Below are positions 11,862 to 23,407 of a stretch of 64,000 bases of DNA, in pieces; positions within the stretch are counted from its first letter, which is position 1; every line of letters starts with the position of its first letter. The position numbers and the translations under genes are program-made. Under the pieces are notes generated by a model that searched no databases, was not told where the DNA came from, and saw nothing but the letters and a program-made list of their open reading frames with translations. This DNA is from Tupaia tana. Lineage: Eukaryota; Chordata; Mammalia; Scandentia; Tupaiidae. The stretch spans positions 31,620,452 to 31,684,451 of the forward strand of contig JAKSZU010000018.1 in NCBI GenBank assembly GCA_026018925.1, in the 5' to 3' direction.

Positions 11862-12131
11862 GGGAACCAGCAGTTAGCGTAATGGCTATGTCGCTGGACT
11901 CCCACGTAGTCGACCGCAGTTCGCGTCTCGGACCCGGTGGCTTACAACTCACGCCGGGCGCGTGTGCGTGCGTGCCCAAGATCCCGAGAGGAGAATGGAG
12001 GAGAAGGGATTGCGGCGTGACCATCCCCCCTGGGGGGTGATTTCTCGCTTTCTGTCTCTATGTCTCTCTCTGTCTGTCTGGCGAGCGCACTAGCCCTATA
12101 GCGAAAAACCTCTCCAAAAAAAAAAAAAAAA
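11862..12131 (+). mobile_element. tRNA-derived SINE, type A, best-preserved copy
   Basis: Flanked by a perfect 11-bp duplication agaggctgtta (11851-11861 and 12132-12142). Many CpGs survive (gtcgctgg, gtcgaccgcagttcgcgtct, gccgggcgcgtgtgcgtgcg), so it is probably young. Order: tRNA-like head, B-box area, body gagaggagaatggaggagaa, ccatcccccctggggggtga (a short hairpin), CT-rich run, ccctatagcgaaaaac and poly(A). I use it as the type A reference. The head resembles a tRNA-Ser/Leu-like ggttannggctggact layout; the tRNA parent is inference. Confidence 0.92.
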
Positions 12132-12209
12132 AGAGGCTGTTATAACCAGATGCCTCAAGGAGAAGATGGTAACTAAAATCTTGAAAGAGAGTTAATAAAG
12201 AGGAGAAGG

Positions 12210-12440
12210 GGTCGCCCTTGCAATAGGTTAGGCCCTGTGCATGGAGAGCTGAGTCCCATGTGGCTGACTATGGTTCAAATCGCAGTCCTGGAAGCTTAGA
12301 AACATGTCAAGTACATGGGCATGTGACCTGGCAAGATGGAGAAATGGAGGAAATGAGATTGCAATGTGACCATGCCCCACTGGAGGGTGCTTTCTCTCTC
12401 TCTGGCAAATGCATGTGCTCTCTGGGAAAAAAAAGGAAAG
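12210..12440 (+). mobile_element. tRNA-derived SINE, type A-prime
   Basis: Related to type A but diverged: ccctgtgcatggagagctga head, gatggagaaatggaggaaat body, ccatgccccactggagggtg, then ctctctggcaaatgcatgtg and an A-rich end. It lies just downstream of the type A copy. Confidence 0.7.
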
Positions 12441-12474
12441 TGTGAGAGCAGTGATCTCCTGGGCTCCTGTAGAA

Positions 12475-12690
12475 AGACACAACTGGCATGCATGATGGTT
12501 AAGGCACTGGACACTCCCACATGGCCAACCACAGTTCAAATCCTGGACTGGTAGCTAGCTTTCTCACTTTCTGTCTTTCTCTTTCTCTCTCTCTCTCTCT
12601 CTCCCCGTGTGTGAGTGTGTGTGTGTGTGTATGTGTGTGTATCTCTGGTCAAATTAAAATAAATGAATGAATAAATTAAAAAAAAGAAAA
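12475..12690 (+). mobile_element. tRNA-derived SINE, type D (body deleted)
   Basis: The head gatggttaaggcactggaca and B-box-like cagttcaaatcctgg pass almost directly into a CT/TG microsatellite (12562-12645). The tail is ctctggtcaaattaaaataa with AATGAATGAATAAA. The type A body is missing, as in the other type D copies. Confidence 0.7.
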
Positions 12691-12890
12691 CTGTCCAGGG
12701 CAGGCTACTGTACTGACTATACCATCTACTAGTTATATGACCTTGGGCAAGTTATCTAACTTATCTACTTCAATTTATTCATCTGAAAAATGGAAATGAT
12801 AATAGTTCCTGCCTTGTAGCATTGTGGTAAGACTTAAATAAATAAAGATACAATGAGTATTTAAAATACTTCAATAAGGACTGCCTATTC
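12691..12890 (+). mobile_element. MIR SINE
   Basis: Contains ctagttatatgaccttgggc, aagttatctaacttatctac, tcatctgaaaaatggaaatg and gtagcattgtggtaagactt, in MIR order over about 190 bp. Confidence 0.85.
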
Positions 12891-13990
12891 TTTTCATCAT
12901 CATTCCGGTGATGTTACCTAAAGTGTTTTTTTCCGACTGGTGTTCCAAGGTGCCCTGGTTTTCAACTTAACTCCAAGACTAATTTTCCATCCTCCTGTCC
13001 ATTCTATGAACTATCCAATATCCCTGCAATACATTTTGTTTCTGAATTAGCCCAAGTTGATTTCTGTTGCTTGCCACCAGACAGCCTTAACCCTAGTAAT
13101 GTAGTAATGGTACAGGATTGGGTCACCACTGATGATGGTGTGGCTCGCTGCTGAATGCAAGCTCTCCAACCTACCTTGTCCCATCCAGCTGCACAAGACA
13201 GCAAGCTACCATAGAGGCAGAGGGTCAAGAGCTTGGTCCCATCCACTTTTCCCTTCTTCAACTCCCCACCGTGGCAGTCCTAGCCTTGGATCTTCTAGAG
13301 CACTACTTTCCAAACCATTGTGTCTACAGCCCACTTGGGCCAAACCAAAGCCCCTAGACTATCTATCTCACCTACCTCATGGCCAAAAGGAGAGAGAAGA
13401 CAGTGGTAACATTGAGGAGCCCCATGGAGCAGTTGGGAGTGCTTCACATCCACCTCTGCTACAGGAATAAGGGCACAGATGATTCACAACAGATCTGCAA
13501 CACCTGCATGTTTTGGAGTCTAGTTGTGATTGGAAAATGACAGGCCCCATACTCTGTTGGTGCAAATAGGCATCTCTACATGTGGTAGGGTTAACCAACA
13601 ACCACCACAAGATGTGCCGATGACGAGGGAACCAAACCAACAGCAATTCATAATTAAAATGCAAGAATAGCAGCAACTGGAAACCAGGGCCATCCTAAGG
13701 CAGCCCTGATGGTGTCCTGGTCCCAAAGGATCCTGCTGGAACATCTCACCTCTGACATCTCTGCCTGTGGGAACATGTGGTAGCACTTTGCTGTGTTGCC
13801 AAGGGTTGCATGGCATTCTGATGTCTTTGTCATATGCTGAATTGAGTCTTCAGGAAACTCTCCTAACATGCTACTTTTCATTTAGAAAATACCAAATTTT
13901 AGTAGTCTTCAGTGACTCATTGGGTTTATTAGTGAGTGGCTGTTTGTCTATAGAATGGTGCATCATTTGCTGAAGAAGACACTTGGAAAA
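12891..13990. other. single-copy non-coding sequence
   Basis: No repeat is recognised. Frames at 13004-13261, 13132-13470 and 13520-13816 overlap on opposite strands and have no known motifs. Confidence 0.4.
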
Positions 13991-13993
13991 ATT

Positions 13994-14262
13994 GGGGCCA
14001 GCAGATGATATAGCAGTTATGTTGCTGGACTCCCACATGGTCGACTGTGCTTCGAGTCCCAGACCTAGTGGCTTGAAAATCACACTGGGTGTGTGTGCGT
14101 GTGCATGCGAGATCCTGAGAGAACAGAGGAGAAGGGACTGCAGCATGGTCATCCCCCTTCCCCCCCACTAGGGGAGTGATTTCTCACTTTCTCTCTCACT
14201 GTTTCTATCTCTTTCTGGAAAGTGCATGTGTCCTAAGACAAAAACCTCTCAAAAAAAGAAAA
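13994..14262 (+). mobile_element. tRNA-derived SINE, type A
   Basis: Head ggggccagcagatgatatag, B-box-like cttcgagtcccag, a body with agaacagaggagaagggact and a cytosine-rich hairpin area, then tcctaagacaaaaacctctc and poly(A). A weak direct repeat gaaaaat flanks it. Confidence 0.85.
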
Positions 14263-16589
14263 GGCAAAGAAAAATCACTGTTTCTAGGGAAAAATCTTCT
14301 TTATTAGGGAGAATAACCATAAGGTCAAAAGACCTGGGCTGGAGGCCTAGTGATACAGAGCAGGGGCCTCAGCATCTCACAGAAGGGCATCATGGGATGT
14401 CGTTTCCGTATTAACAGGCCAATTTAGCTTCCACAAACAGAACGCTAACTCCAGTGAACCACAAGCAGCTTTGCATGGCATCTAGTTGGAGTTTCATAGT
14501 AAGGGCTGTGGACCCAGCGGATACACTAGCTCAGTGCTCTTTTCAAATGCCTGGTTCTCTGTCTCTCTGTCCTGCCTTCCTTGGCAAGGCTTTCTGCCCC
14601 GTGTGTTAGTCTGAGAAGCAAATGCACAGGCTGATATTAGGGGACTACCTTGGAGAGGCGATAGGGAGCAAGCTAGGCGAGAATGCAATGCAAGTCTGAG
14701 CCTGAGAGAGCAGGGAAAGGGCAGGTGGCCTGGAGGCTTCCTGGGTTTCCGTGCTATTTGATGGAAGATTCAACAAGGCTGTGGGGAAGTCCTCCAGCCA
14801 AATTAGCCACTGTTTGTGAGTCCCGTGTCTCTCTGGGACCAGCCTGCTTAGCATCCTGCTTGGGGAGCAGCCTATGTTAGCGCAGCCTGAGTGCAAAGGT
14901 GGTGATGGATTCAGGATGTAGCGGTTGCAGCCTATGGCCAGCTACGGTCCCTGCAGGTAGAAGTCTGCAGGGGAGAGCACCTGCCATGCCTCCTAGCCAT
15001 GCTGCTTATTCTCACTCCAGTACCTCCCATGTGGCCTTAGTGGGTAGCGCACCTGCTGAGCTTGCTCCTTCTGAATCCTCTATGGACCTTTAGGCCTCTT
15101 GTAATATGTCAATTTCAGCAAGCCCACCTCCTTCAGCCTCTCTCTTTCTATCCTTCTCTCTCTGCCAGTTCAACGTTAGTGTTGCCACTATGCTGAGAGG
15201 CAGACTTGTTTCTTCCTAGGCTTTTAACCATCCATCACCCCAGTAGCAAGTTTGCCCCATCTCCTGGGGTCCTTACTAATGTTAAATCCCCATGCCCAAT
15301 AAAGTACCCTCAGTCAATGACTTCTCATTTATCTGGTTTTACACTCCATCCTCCTGAATAGAACCCTTAACCCATCCCAGGGCACCCCCCCCAATGCTGT
15401 CTGTGCACAGCACCCAGATAATTCTTACATTTCTTTAGGTGCCCGGTCCTTTCCCTTCCTTAGCAGGCTCACTGTGATGCTGGGGTTTAACTCCAGGGGA
15501 CACCCTGGCAGCTTGGAGAGGAGGAGAGCAGCTCCCAAGGGAAGCACTTGTTGCTTCATTGGGGGAGGCTTCTGCAGCATCTCCCAGCAAAGAAGAAGTG
15601 GGAGCCCTTATTAGGGAAGGGGGATGGGGCATGGCTATAAGCTTTAAAGGTTGCAGAATCCACATTCTCAAGGGCCTCCGTCCAGATGTTCCCCTTCCAT
15701 ATTTCAGGATCCCAGGTTTTCCCAACCAGGGCCCTGACCTTTGCATAACAGACGGCCTTGCTGAGCAGCCAAACATCCTCAGAGTTAAGCAACTAACAAC
15801 CAAGCCCTCTGTGTTTCGCTCAGCTTTGTCTGCCCTTCTGGGTAGGTGATTCCCAGGCACTCTGATCCTTAACACTGTACTATTAGCTGGCCAGGAATAG
15901 CCCACAGTCTCTTCTTCTCCACCTGTGGGGCTGTGGGGGTCAAAATAACTTAACATTCATTAACCAGTTGTCTTTGTAGGCAATGTTTGCCCCGTGTTTT
16001 TCTAATGCCTGGACCATCGCCCTGGCCATAGCATTTTCCTCCACCAGGACATTTTCCTGGGTCATTCCTGGTGAAATCTTTAACTCTTGAGTCACCACTT
16101 TGTGCCAGGAACCATCTGTACAAGGTCAACCAAGATGGCACCCTCTTCTGCCATGTGGTAGGCGAGTCACTCAGAAGTCGTCATCTTCCTGTTTACAGAT
16201 TACTCTTAGTGCCACCAGAGTCTTCAAAAAGCAGGCAGCAAGGGAAGAGAGAGGGAAGGAGAGCTGGATGAAAGTGTCCTAGTCCGGGGCATTATTTAGG
16301 TGGGGTGGACCAGGTCATCAAGCTGTCCTCAGAGGAATGGGCCTCACATGGTGCCCAGCCACATAGCAGCTGGCAGCAGCAGCAAGAGGCGAGACATCAG
16401 CAGGAATGTGGCAACGGGTTTCCCAGCAGCCAGGACCCTTGGTTGGTAGGTTCTCTGTAGTTGGAAGTCTGTGGGGCTCATTCTCCTGGCCACCACACTG
16501 AGTCTGGGTCCTCTTCATTTCACTAAATGGCAGGAATATTGGTTGAGGCGCCTTGCTTTCTTAGCCAAGTTTTCTAGGATTTAGACAAA
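14263..16589. other. single-copy non-coding sequence
   Basis: A long stretch with no recognised repeat. The 173-residue minus frame at 15435-15956 lacks a recognisable domain and overlaps a 96-residue plus frame, so I do not call it. CT-rich patches (15137-15170) are present. Confidence 0.45.
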
Positions 16590-16591
16590 TA

Positions 16592-16612
16592 TTAGGTCAT
16601 CAGGAAAATCAT

Positions 16613-16649
<37 letters not shown>

Positions 16650-16671
16650 CATGGCTTTCCTGATGACTCAA
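16592..16671. mobile_element. mariner-type MITE, copy 1
   Basis: Terminal inverted repeats ttaggtcatcaggaaaatca and the complementary ggctttcctgatgactcaa, bordered by TA at 16590-16591 and 16672-16673. The centre has expanded into a run of about 32 T. It matches the elements at 34529-34607 and 63059-63119. No transposase. Confidence 0.75.
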
Positions 16672-16756
16672 TAGAAACTATCCTCTTAATAAAAGGCTTT
16701 CTTGACTTCAACGGACCAAGTTAGGACACATCCTTATCTGTGGAGTTACGTGGACC

Positions 16757-16987
16757 CCTGGGTCCATGGCACAGTGGTTAATGGAGATGGATCCCACATG
16801 GCTGTCCATAGTTTAAATCCTAACCCTTGTGGCTAGAAAAACATATCAGGAGTGTGTGTGTGTGTACATGCCCAAGATGGAGAAATGGAGAAAAGCTTGT
16901 GGTGTGGCCATGCCATTGGGAGGTGCTTTCTCCACCCCTCTCTGTCTCTCTCTAGGAAGTGTACATGCTCTAAGGCAATTAAAAAAG
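16757..16987 (+). mobile_element. tRNA-derived SINE, type A-prime
   Basis: Head gggtccatggcacagtggtt, body gatggagaaatggagaaaag, ccatgccattgggaggtgct, CT-rich stretch, tail tgctctaaggcaattaaaaa. A small TG repeat lies at 16853-16864. Confidence 0.75.
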
Positions 16988-17924
16988 AAGGAGAAAGGAG
17001 AAGAAGCAGCAACAGTCCATGGACTGTCACTTGCCAGATAAGTCAGAGTCCATCCCTGGAGCTGGCAATGGGAGAGCTGGGATCTGAACAAGACCTGTAC
17101 TTGGAGGAAGGGCAGGGCAAGGGGTGCTGGGAAGGCACTCCATGGTGCCTACTGCAGGAGGGACCTTAGAAAGAAGAAACTCCCTCTTATAGATGGACGG
17201 TGCAGAGGTATAGGAGAAAGGTAGGAACAGACATGACCATGGTTCTGTGGTAAACTGGGGCAGAGATGTGACTGGGACTCATGGCAGATCTTCTGTCCCT
17301 GAATGGGTTATGTACTCATTGAGTCCTAAGAGCTAGCAATGCCCAGGACTGAGCCACGCCAGGGGATCTGGGCCTTGCTCCTCATGGAGCTGGCCAAACA
17401 TGAACCCTCACTGCTCAGAATTCTCAGCCTGGTCTGTCACTTTGGTTGTCTAAGTCCCACCTGGGTCTGGCTGCATCTCCCTGGAACACGGGGTTAGCAC
17501 CCTGGAGTGAACTCATAGCCAACCTCAATGAGATATTTTTAGAGTAATTTAATGCAGCAATAACTCCTCACTTTCTCTTAAGGCCCATTTCCTATTTCTC
17601 TATTAAAAGGAATAAAAATCCATTCTGGAAGGCTGCCCAACACCCTCTTTGGGAAGGAGGTGGGACTGGACACCAGGCAATACTGGCCAAGGTCAGATGA
17701 AGTTTGAGTGTGAATCCACATGAGTTTCGTTGGATGGAACAATTACCCTGCCTCAGCTGGCTCTGCAGAGCAATGCCTGGGATCCTTCCCTGTGGCCTGG
17801 GCACCATGATGCTGAACACACCTCCCAAATTACCTCCCTCACTTCCTGGAGACCTTCCAGAAATCCTGCCCTTGCACATTCCCTCTTACCAGGTAACCAT
17901 AGAATTAATTCTACTTCTATGTAT
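16988..17924. other. single-copy non-coding sequence
   Basis: No recognised element. Overlapping short frames at 17592-17928 occur on both strands without domains. Confidence 0.4.
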
Positions 17925-18161
17925 TTAAATTGCCAGAGGATGAGTATACTCACCAGAGAGAAAGGGGATGGAGAAAGCATCCCCCAGTGGGGTGTGGCAA
18001 TACTGAAATCCCTTCTCCTCCCTTTCTTTACCTGTTAGGATTTGGGGCAAACATGCACATGCGCCTGGCATGTTTTTCCAGCCTCTGGGGCTGGGATTTG
18101 AGCCATGGCTGACCATGTGGGATCTAGCTCCTTTCATCACTAAGCTACAGGGCTGGACCAA
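17925..18161 (-). mobile_element. tRNA-derived SINE, type A-prime (minus strand)
   Basis: Starts with the complement of the tail (ttaaattgccagaggatgag), followed by the complement of the body (tcccttctcctccctttct) and ends in the complement of the tRNA-like head (ccatgtgggatctagctcct). Confidence 0.75.
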
Positions 18162-18294
18162 TTCTACTTTTAGATATCATTTTTGTGGGTTCTTTCTGTG
18201 TGGGCTACTTGACTTAAGACAGGAATACCCTTAGGGAAAAAGACCCAGTGGCCATCTCTTCATACATCAATGTGGCTTAGCTGGGAAGAGGTGT

Positions 18295-18480
18295 CAAACC
18301 TGGCCTTGGAAGTTTGGGTTTGAATCCATTATCTACCATTTACTAGCTGAGCGATTCTGACCAGTTTGCTTGTCCTCTCTGAGCCTCAGTTCCCTTACAC
18401 AGTCACTGGTAAATAGTGTTTGTCAGACCTCCGTCCCAGGGCACTTGTGAAAGTCCCATTAATGGTATAGAAGAGCTGTG
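18295..18480 (+). mobile_element. MIR SINE
   Basis: Contains gggtttgaatccattatcta, ccatttactagctgagcgat and cctctctgagcctcagttcc, in MIR order. Confidence 0.8.
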
Positions 18481-18487
18481 ACATTGT

Positions 18488-18800
18488 ATTAATCAGGTTA
18501 CATTAGGCTCTGCTAGAGTGATGGGTAACACGTAAATCATCTCAGTGGCTTAACACATAATTATTTTTCTTCCAGGCCACGTTTTCCGGTTTCATCTTTT
18601 GACTTCACCATCTCCATTCATGACTTCCTAAGTCACCATGGCAGAAGTACAAGATACAACTGACCTTTACATGACCTTTAACTCCGTTGGCCCTGAAATG
18701 ACACTTGCCACTTTTACTCACAGCCCATTGGTCAGAATCAGTACTGACTCTGCCTGACTGCCAGGAAAATGAAAGGGAGTCCATGAGCATTTGGTGTGTT
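18488..18800. mobile_element. old LTR-like fragment (tentative)
   Basis: The order cagtggcttaacacataatt, then ccattggtcagaatcagtac and ggaaaatgaaagggagtcca resembles ancient mammalian ERVL-class LTRs. Diverged; family not assigned. Confidence 0.35.
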
Positions 18801-18911
18801 GTAACTGCCTCTGCTACAAGAGAGGTCTGCAGTTAGAGGAACTGTTACTGTTAGTGGTGGTGTCATTATTTGTAATGATGGTAGCATCCTTTCTCTGGCT
18901 CTGATCCCTTT

Positions 18912-19101
18912 CTTTCTTTTTTTGGATTATTTATTTCATTTTAAATTTATTACTATTATTTTTAAAATTTGCTATAGGGTACATGTGCTCACCGGTGAAA
19001 GAGAGAGGAAGTGTGAAAGCAAGCTACCAGGTCCAGGATTCAAACTGTGATCGGCCATGTGGGAGTCTGGCACCTTAACCACTGCGCCACCTGCTGGCCC
19101 C
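18912..19101 (-). mobile_element. tRNA-derived SINE, type D (minus strand)
   Basis: A poly(T)/ATTTATT start is followed by gctatagggtacatgtgctc, then almost directly by the complement of the tRNA-like head (ccatgtgggagtctggcacc, accactgcgccacctgctgg). The body is absent. Imperfect repeats ctgatccctttcttt and ctgatttctttct flank it. Confidence 0.75.
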
Positions 19102-19264
19102 CTGATTTCTTTCTATTGGGAGTAGGGCAGGGAATGTGGAGGAGTGAAATTGTATCAGGACAGGGTGAGTGTCCTGAATGTCCCTGGCATCAGGGAAAGA
19201 GCTAAAGAAAAAGTTGTCAAGTGGACAAATGTGGGGCAGAAGGCAGTAGCCCTCCAGGAACGCA

Positions 19265-19925
19265 TGCTGTTTCAGTTTGTTTTCCTGTTGCTGGAATTCC
19301 ACAGACTGGGTAATTTATAAAGAATAGAGGTTTATGAATTCATGATTCTGGAGGACTGAGGTCAAGGGGCTGCCTGTGGTAGGGCACTAGTTGGGTAGAC
19401 TCTGCAGAGTCCTGTGGCAGTGCACAACAACAGGGAGAGATTATGGGTCTGGCCTCTCCCTCTTCTTATAAAGCCACCAGTGCCCAATCATGGGGCCTCC
19501 ATTCTGATGATTTTATCTAATCCTAACCACCTCTCATTGGCCTTACCTTGTAAAATCTTCATTAGATTAAGTTTTTACTGTCTGTCTTTTTTTTTTTTTT
19601 TAAAGAGGTTTTTGCCTTAGGGCATGTGAACTCACCAAATATATAGAGAGAAACAGACACAGTGAGAGGGAAAGTGAGAAATCACCACCCAGTTGTGATG
19701 GCCACACCACAATCCCTTTCAGGAGATCTTGGGCACACACGCACAGGTGCCCAGTGTGAGTTTCAAGTTTCTGAGTCCTTGAACTGAGGTCCTCCACGTG
19801 GAAGTCAAGCAACATAATTGCTACGCCATCTGCTGGTCCCTCACTGTCTTAATACTACCACGATAGCAAGCAATTTTCAACACATGAATTTAAGGGAGGC
19901 CCATTTAAACCAAAGCACATTTTCT
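19265..19925 (-). mobile_element. MaLR LTR (MST/THE-like), interrupted by a SINE
   Basis: The left part has gactgggtaatttataaaga, tcatgattctggaggactga and cttcttataaagccaccagt. After the inserted SINE (19588-19841) it continues with caacacatgaatttaaggga. The order matches the reverse complement of an MST/THE-class LTR. No internal viral genes. Confidence 0.7.
19588..19841 (-). mobile_element. tRNA-derived SINE, type A, nested in LTR
   Basis: Poly(T) then gaggtttttgccttagggca, the complement of the body and of the head (ctacgccatctgctggtccc). Short flanking repeat ctgtctt. Confidence 0.85.
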
Positions 19926-20094
19926 GCTAGAAACCTGGCCCTGGACCCTGAGCTGTTTCTGCCTCTTTCCCAATGAGCAGCAGGTTGTCACTGTTCAGGG
20001 ACTCAGTACCCACCTCCTCAAGGCTACCAGACAAGGATAGTCAGGATCCTTTAGCTCTCAAAGTGTGGTGAGACACCAACTTCCTTGTTTTCAT

Positions 20095-20351
20095 TTTGTA
20101 GAGAGATTTTTGCTATAGGGCTTGTGCACTCGCTGGAGAGACAGAGAGAAACAGAGACAGAAGGTGAGAAATCGCCCCCCACTGGGGGTAATGGCCATAC
20201 CACAATCCTTTTTCCTCCAGTCTCTTCTTGGGATTTTGGGCACGCACGTATACATGCCTGGTGTGAGTTTTAAGCTGAGGGGTCCAGGACCCAAACCATG
20301 GTCAGTTATATGAAAGTCCAGCAACATAACCATTACACTATCTGCTGGTTC
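20095..20351 (-). mobile_element. tRNA-derived SINE, type A (minus strand)
   Basis: Begins agagatttttgctatagggc, passes through gtgagaaatcgccccccact and ends cattacactatctgctggtt. The complement of the B box (ccaggacccaaaccatgg) is mutated. Confidence 0.85.
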
Positions 20352-20602
20352 TAATTTTCTTTATTTTTCTTTTTAAATTTTCAATCTGTCACAGACTTTT
20401 GTAAAATACAATAAAATTAAATTGCTAATTAAAAAACAAGTTATAGTGTAGATGAAACGCTCTAGAAAATAGCCAATTTGATAGAAAATAATTCTGAAAC
20501 TATTCTAAGAAATAATACAATCTAAATAAATAATCTGGAAAATAATCCAAAGATGAAATAAATAAAATCATTTGTTGCAAATGTTGCAAAATACAATTTA
20601 AA

Positions 20603-20868
20603 AGAGGGCCAGCAGGCAGGGGGCAGGGGTGGTGGTTAAGGTGCTGAATCTCACATGGTAAACTCCGTGGTTTGAGTCTGGGAACCGGCAGCTTGAAAAT
20701 CACTCCAGGTGCTTATGTGTGCATACCCAAAATTCCAAGTGGAAAAGAAGGGATTGCAGTGTGGCCATCCCACCCTGGAGGTGGGGGTTCACTTCTCACT
20801 TCCCCTGTCTTTCTGCCTCTCTCTGGTGAGCGCACGCGCCCTATGGCAAAAATCTAAACCCAAACCAA
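20603..20868 (+). mobile_element. tRNA-derived SINE, type A
   Basis: The head gagggccagcaggcaggggg carries a small G-rich duplication, then gtggttaaggtgctgaatct. It continues through gaagggattgcagtgtggcc to gcgcacgcgccctatggcaa. Diverged copy. Confidence 0.8.
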
Positions 20869-23196
20869 AACATAACAATTTAGAAGAAAAGCATTACTAG
20901 GAAAATGAAGTAAAGGACATCAAACTTGTCCAAATCCTGTTCAATGAGATGAGGGCATCGATGAAGCACTTGGTGCCATGGCCATCTGTATCAAACTTCT
21001 GTGCAAGTTAAGCCTCCCTCTTAGTAGCTGCACTTCTCTCAAGGTGGAGCATTACAAAGGTCTGGGACTCAGGACCGGTTGTTGCATACACTCGAGTGAC
21101 ACTGCTCTAGACACAGGCTCCTGGCTTATGTCCAGAGCTCATGTTGTCCTAACTGGGGTACCTAGGAACATCCAACTCAGCAACCCTCAGGGTGAGAGGT
21201 CCAAGATGCAGAAGGCTGCTAATGAGTACTAGGAACCCCCTCTCCCCCAGTCCGGGCCAGGGAATAAGCAAAGGAAAATCTCTCGAAGCCATGAATGAAA
21301 TGTTTACCCCAAGTCAGAACCTTGCTCCTGGAGGGTCATATCTGAGTTTCCTTCCTTCCAGATTTCATGTCTCTCTACCACCCCACACCTACCCTCCAGA
21401 GCCACTCACTCACATTTATGGCTTTTGCCTACTCAAGTCTATATTAATTAAAGAACAGACGCAAGATAGGAGAGCCAAGTGTCTTATTTCATAAAGTAGA
21501 TAATGTTAGAGATTTTAATTTACAAGGAGAGCGGAGACCGGGGTCTGTCTGCAGCAGAAAGAGCCGCGGAAAGCTTCTTCGTTTCTGAATCTGATATCTC
21601 AAGACTCTCTGAGTTGCCATAAATTCTGATAAAATGTCTTCCCAGCGGCAAAAGATAATTTTTATAAGCTTTTGGAAGGGACTAATAAAGCAGTAATCTA
21701 CCATCTTCCATTATTTAAAGACCTGGCTCGAGGGATGTGATTTGTAAGGGTTTTATATATAAATATATAGACGTATATTAATTATATGTCTCAATCCATC
21801 ACCCTCTTTGGAAAGGAATTGTGGCAGAGCTTGGGTTTCTCTGAACTGGCCTCTCGCCTCGGCTGGAGCAGTGAAGGTCCGTCTCTGAGCCTCACCCCTG
21901 CAGATCTCCATGCCTCCAGGAGAAATGATCAAAGGAGTTAGTGCAAACACCCTCCATCTATCTCCTGGCCCTGTGTGATAACCTTAGGGTTGCAATCCGT
22001 GTCTGACAAACACGATTGCACTGTGACAAGGTCTGGTGGTGGCAAGGGCGGCTTAGTCATCATCTGACAACAGATACATGTTGGGAGTTTTCCCATCTCC
22101 CTGGCCCGAGCATTCTAGCACCGGGGTTATCATGCAGACACCAGCTTCAGTGCCCAACGACAACTGAGCTTAAGCTCAGAGCCAGAGAAGGCAGCCCTTG
22201 TATCTTACTCCAAGAGCCTGTGTCCCCTGCCTGGGAGGGCAGAGCAGATTTTCGAGACTACAGAATTTGTGGGGCTTACTCTATGGGAGCACCGAATGCC
22301 CTGCCCCCCCCCCCACCCCCATAAGGCATTTGCAATGCTGGGCAAGCTTGCTGTCCAAGTCCCTGCCCATCAGCCTTCCTACCTCACTGAAGCCAAGAGG
22401 CCATGGGATGATGCCAAAGAGCTGAGGAAGATGCTCCTTAAAGGGGCAGAAGTTGTCCCTCAGTGTTTGCCACCTTTCCTGGTGTCCTCTCACACTTCTG
22501 ACCTGACCTCAGGGACCCACTACTAGGAGGATACCAATAAGAGTGTTAGTGTGCCATCCCTGAGTTCTCCCCACCTCCCACCTGGTAGGTTAGAACTCCC
22601 AACATAGATGCTTCATTGACAAAAGTAAAGCTGGGGTTACAGAGGTCCAAAGGGCACAGCTCCAAAATCAGAGCCAAGTTCATATCCGGGTCTGGCTGGT
22701 CCCAAAGCCTTCTGCGGTTTCTACTACAAATATTGCTTTCTAGATAGAAAGAATAAAGAAAAGAGGAAGAGAGGGTTGGCACCATTTTAATTAGCCACCT
22801 GGATTAGCAGTGGATTGCTGCGCTAGGGGAGGGGTGTGGGAATGAAGCTAGTACAGGGAAGGAGCCCACACAAGTGGAAGGAGAAGCCCCACCCCCAAGA
22901 GCCCCACAAAGACCCTGCGATGGACCTTGAACGGAGCTAACTGGACAGTCCGGGGCTGAAGTCTAGAAGGCTAAGGAGGAGACACTCTGGCCACAAATTC
23001 TAAAGCAAGAGGTCTTCTCCACACCGTGGGAGAGAATCGCCTTCCAGAGGCTGCCTACTGGCTTTGTCTGAGTCCCAGCTGGACCCTGGACTGGGGAATA
23101 ATTCTAGTCCTACGAGGTCACCTGGCTACCTGAAGCATGGACCAAATCTCAAGGCATGGCATTATCTCTGCAACTGCACACAAGAACACATTTTTT
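20869..23196. other. single-copy non-coding sequence
   Basis: No transposon is recognised over more than 2 kb, which is unusual in this window. A C-rich run lies at 22302-22320. The sub-region 21480-21800 is treated separately as a candidate conserved element. No frame has a recognisable domain. Confidence 0.45.
21480..21800. promoter_or_regulatory. candidate conserved non-coding element
   Basis: A/T-rich, repeat-free block with homeodomain-like (attttaattta, ccattatttaaag) and MEF2-like (tatatataaatata) words, next to the CpG-bearing stretch gagcggagaccggggtctgt. This is inference from composition and motifs only. Confidence 0.3.
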
Positions 23197-23407
23197 TAAA
23201 ATGTATTTTATTTTTCTGTGAGAGAGAGAGAGAGGGTGAGACAGGTACCCCTAACAGGGTCCCCATGCAACCATACAGCTTCAGCCTCAGGGTCACAGAC
23301 ACGCATGCAAGCTCTAAGTACGTCCAGGTAGGCCCTGGGATACAAACCCAGGACCTCTCCTATAAGGGTCCAGTAGCATTACCACTGCACCACCACCTGA
23401 TCCCCCA
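23197..23407 (-). mobile_element. tRNA-derived SINE, type C (minus strand)
   Basis: Starts with the complement of an ATAAAA tail and a GA run, then acccctaacagggtccccat and ends tgcaccaccacctgatcccc. Flanked by near-identical aagaacacatttt and aaggacacatttt. Confidence 0.8.

Noticed and set aside
15435..15956. 173-codon minus-strand frame
   Set aside because: No domain; overlaps a 96-codon frame on the other strand; nothing suggests exon structure.
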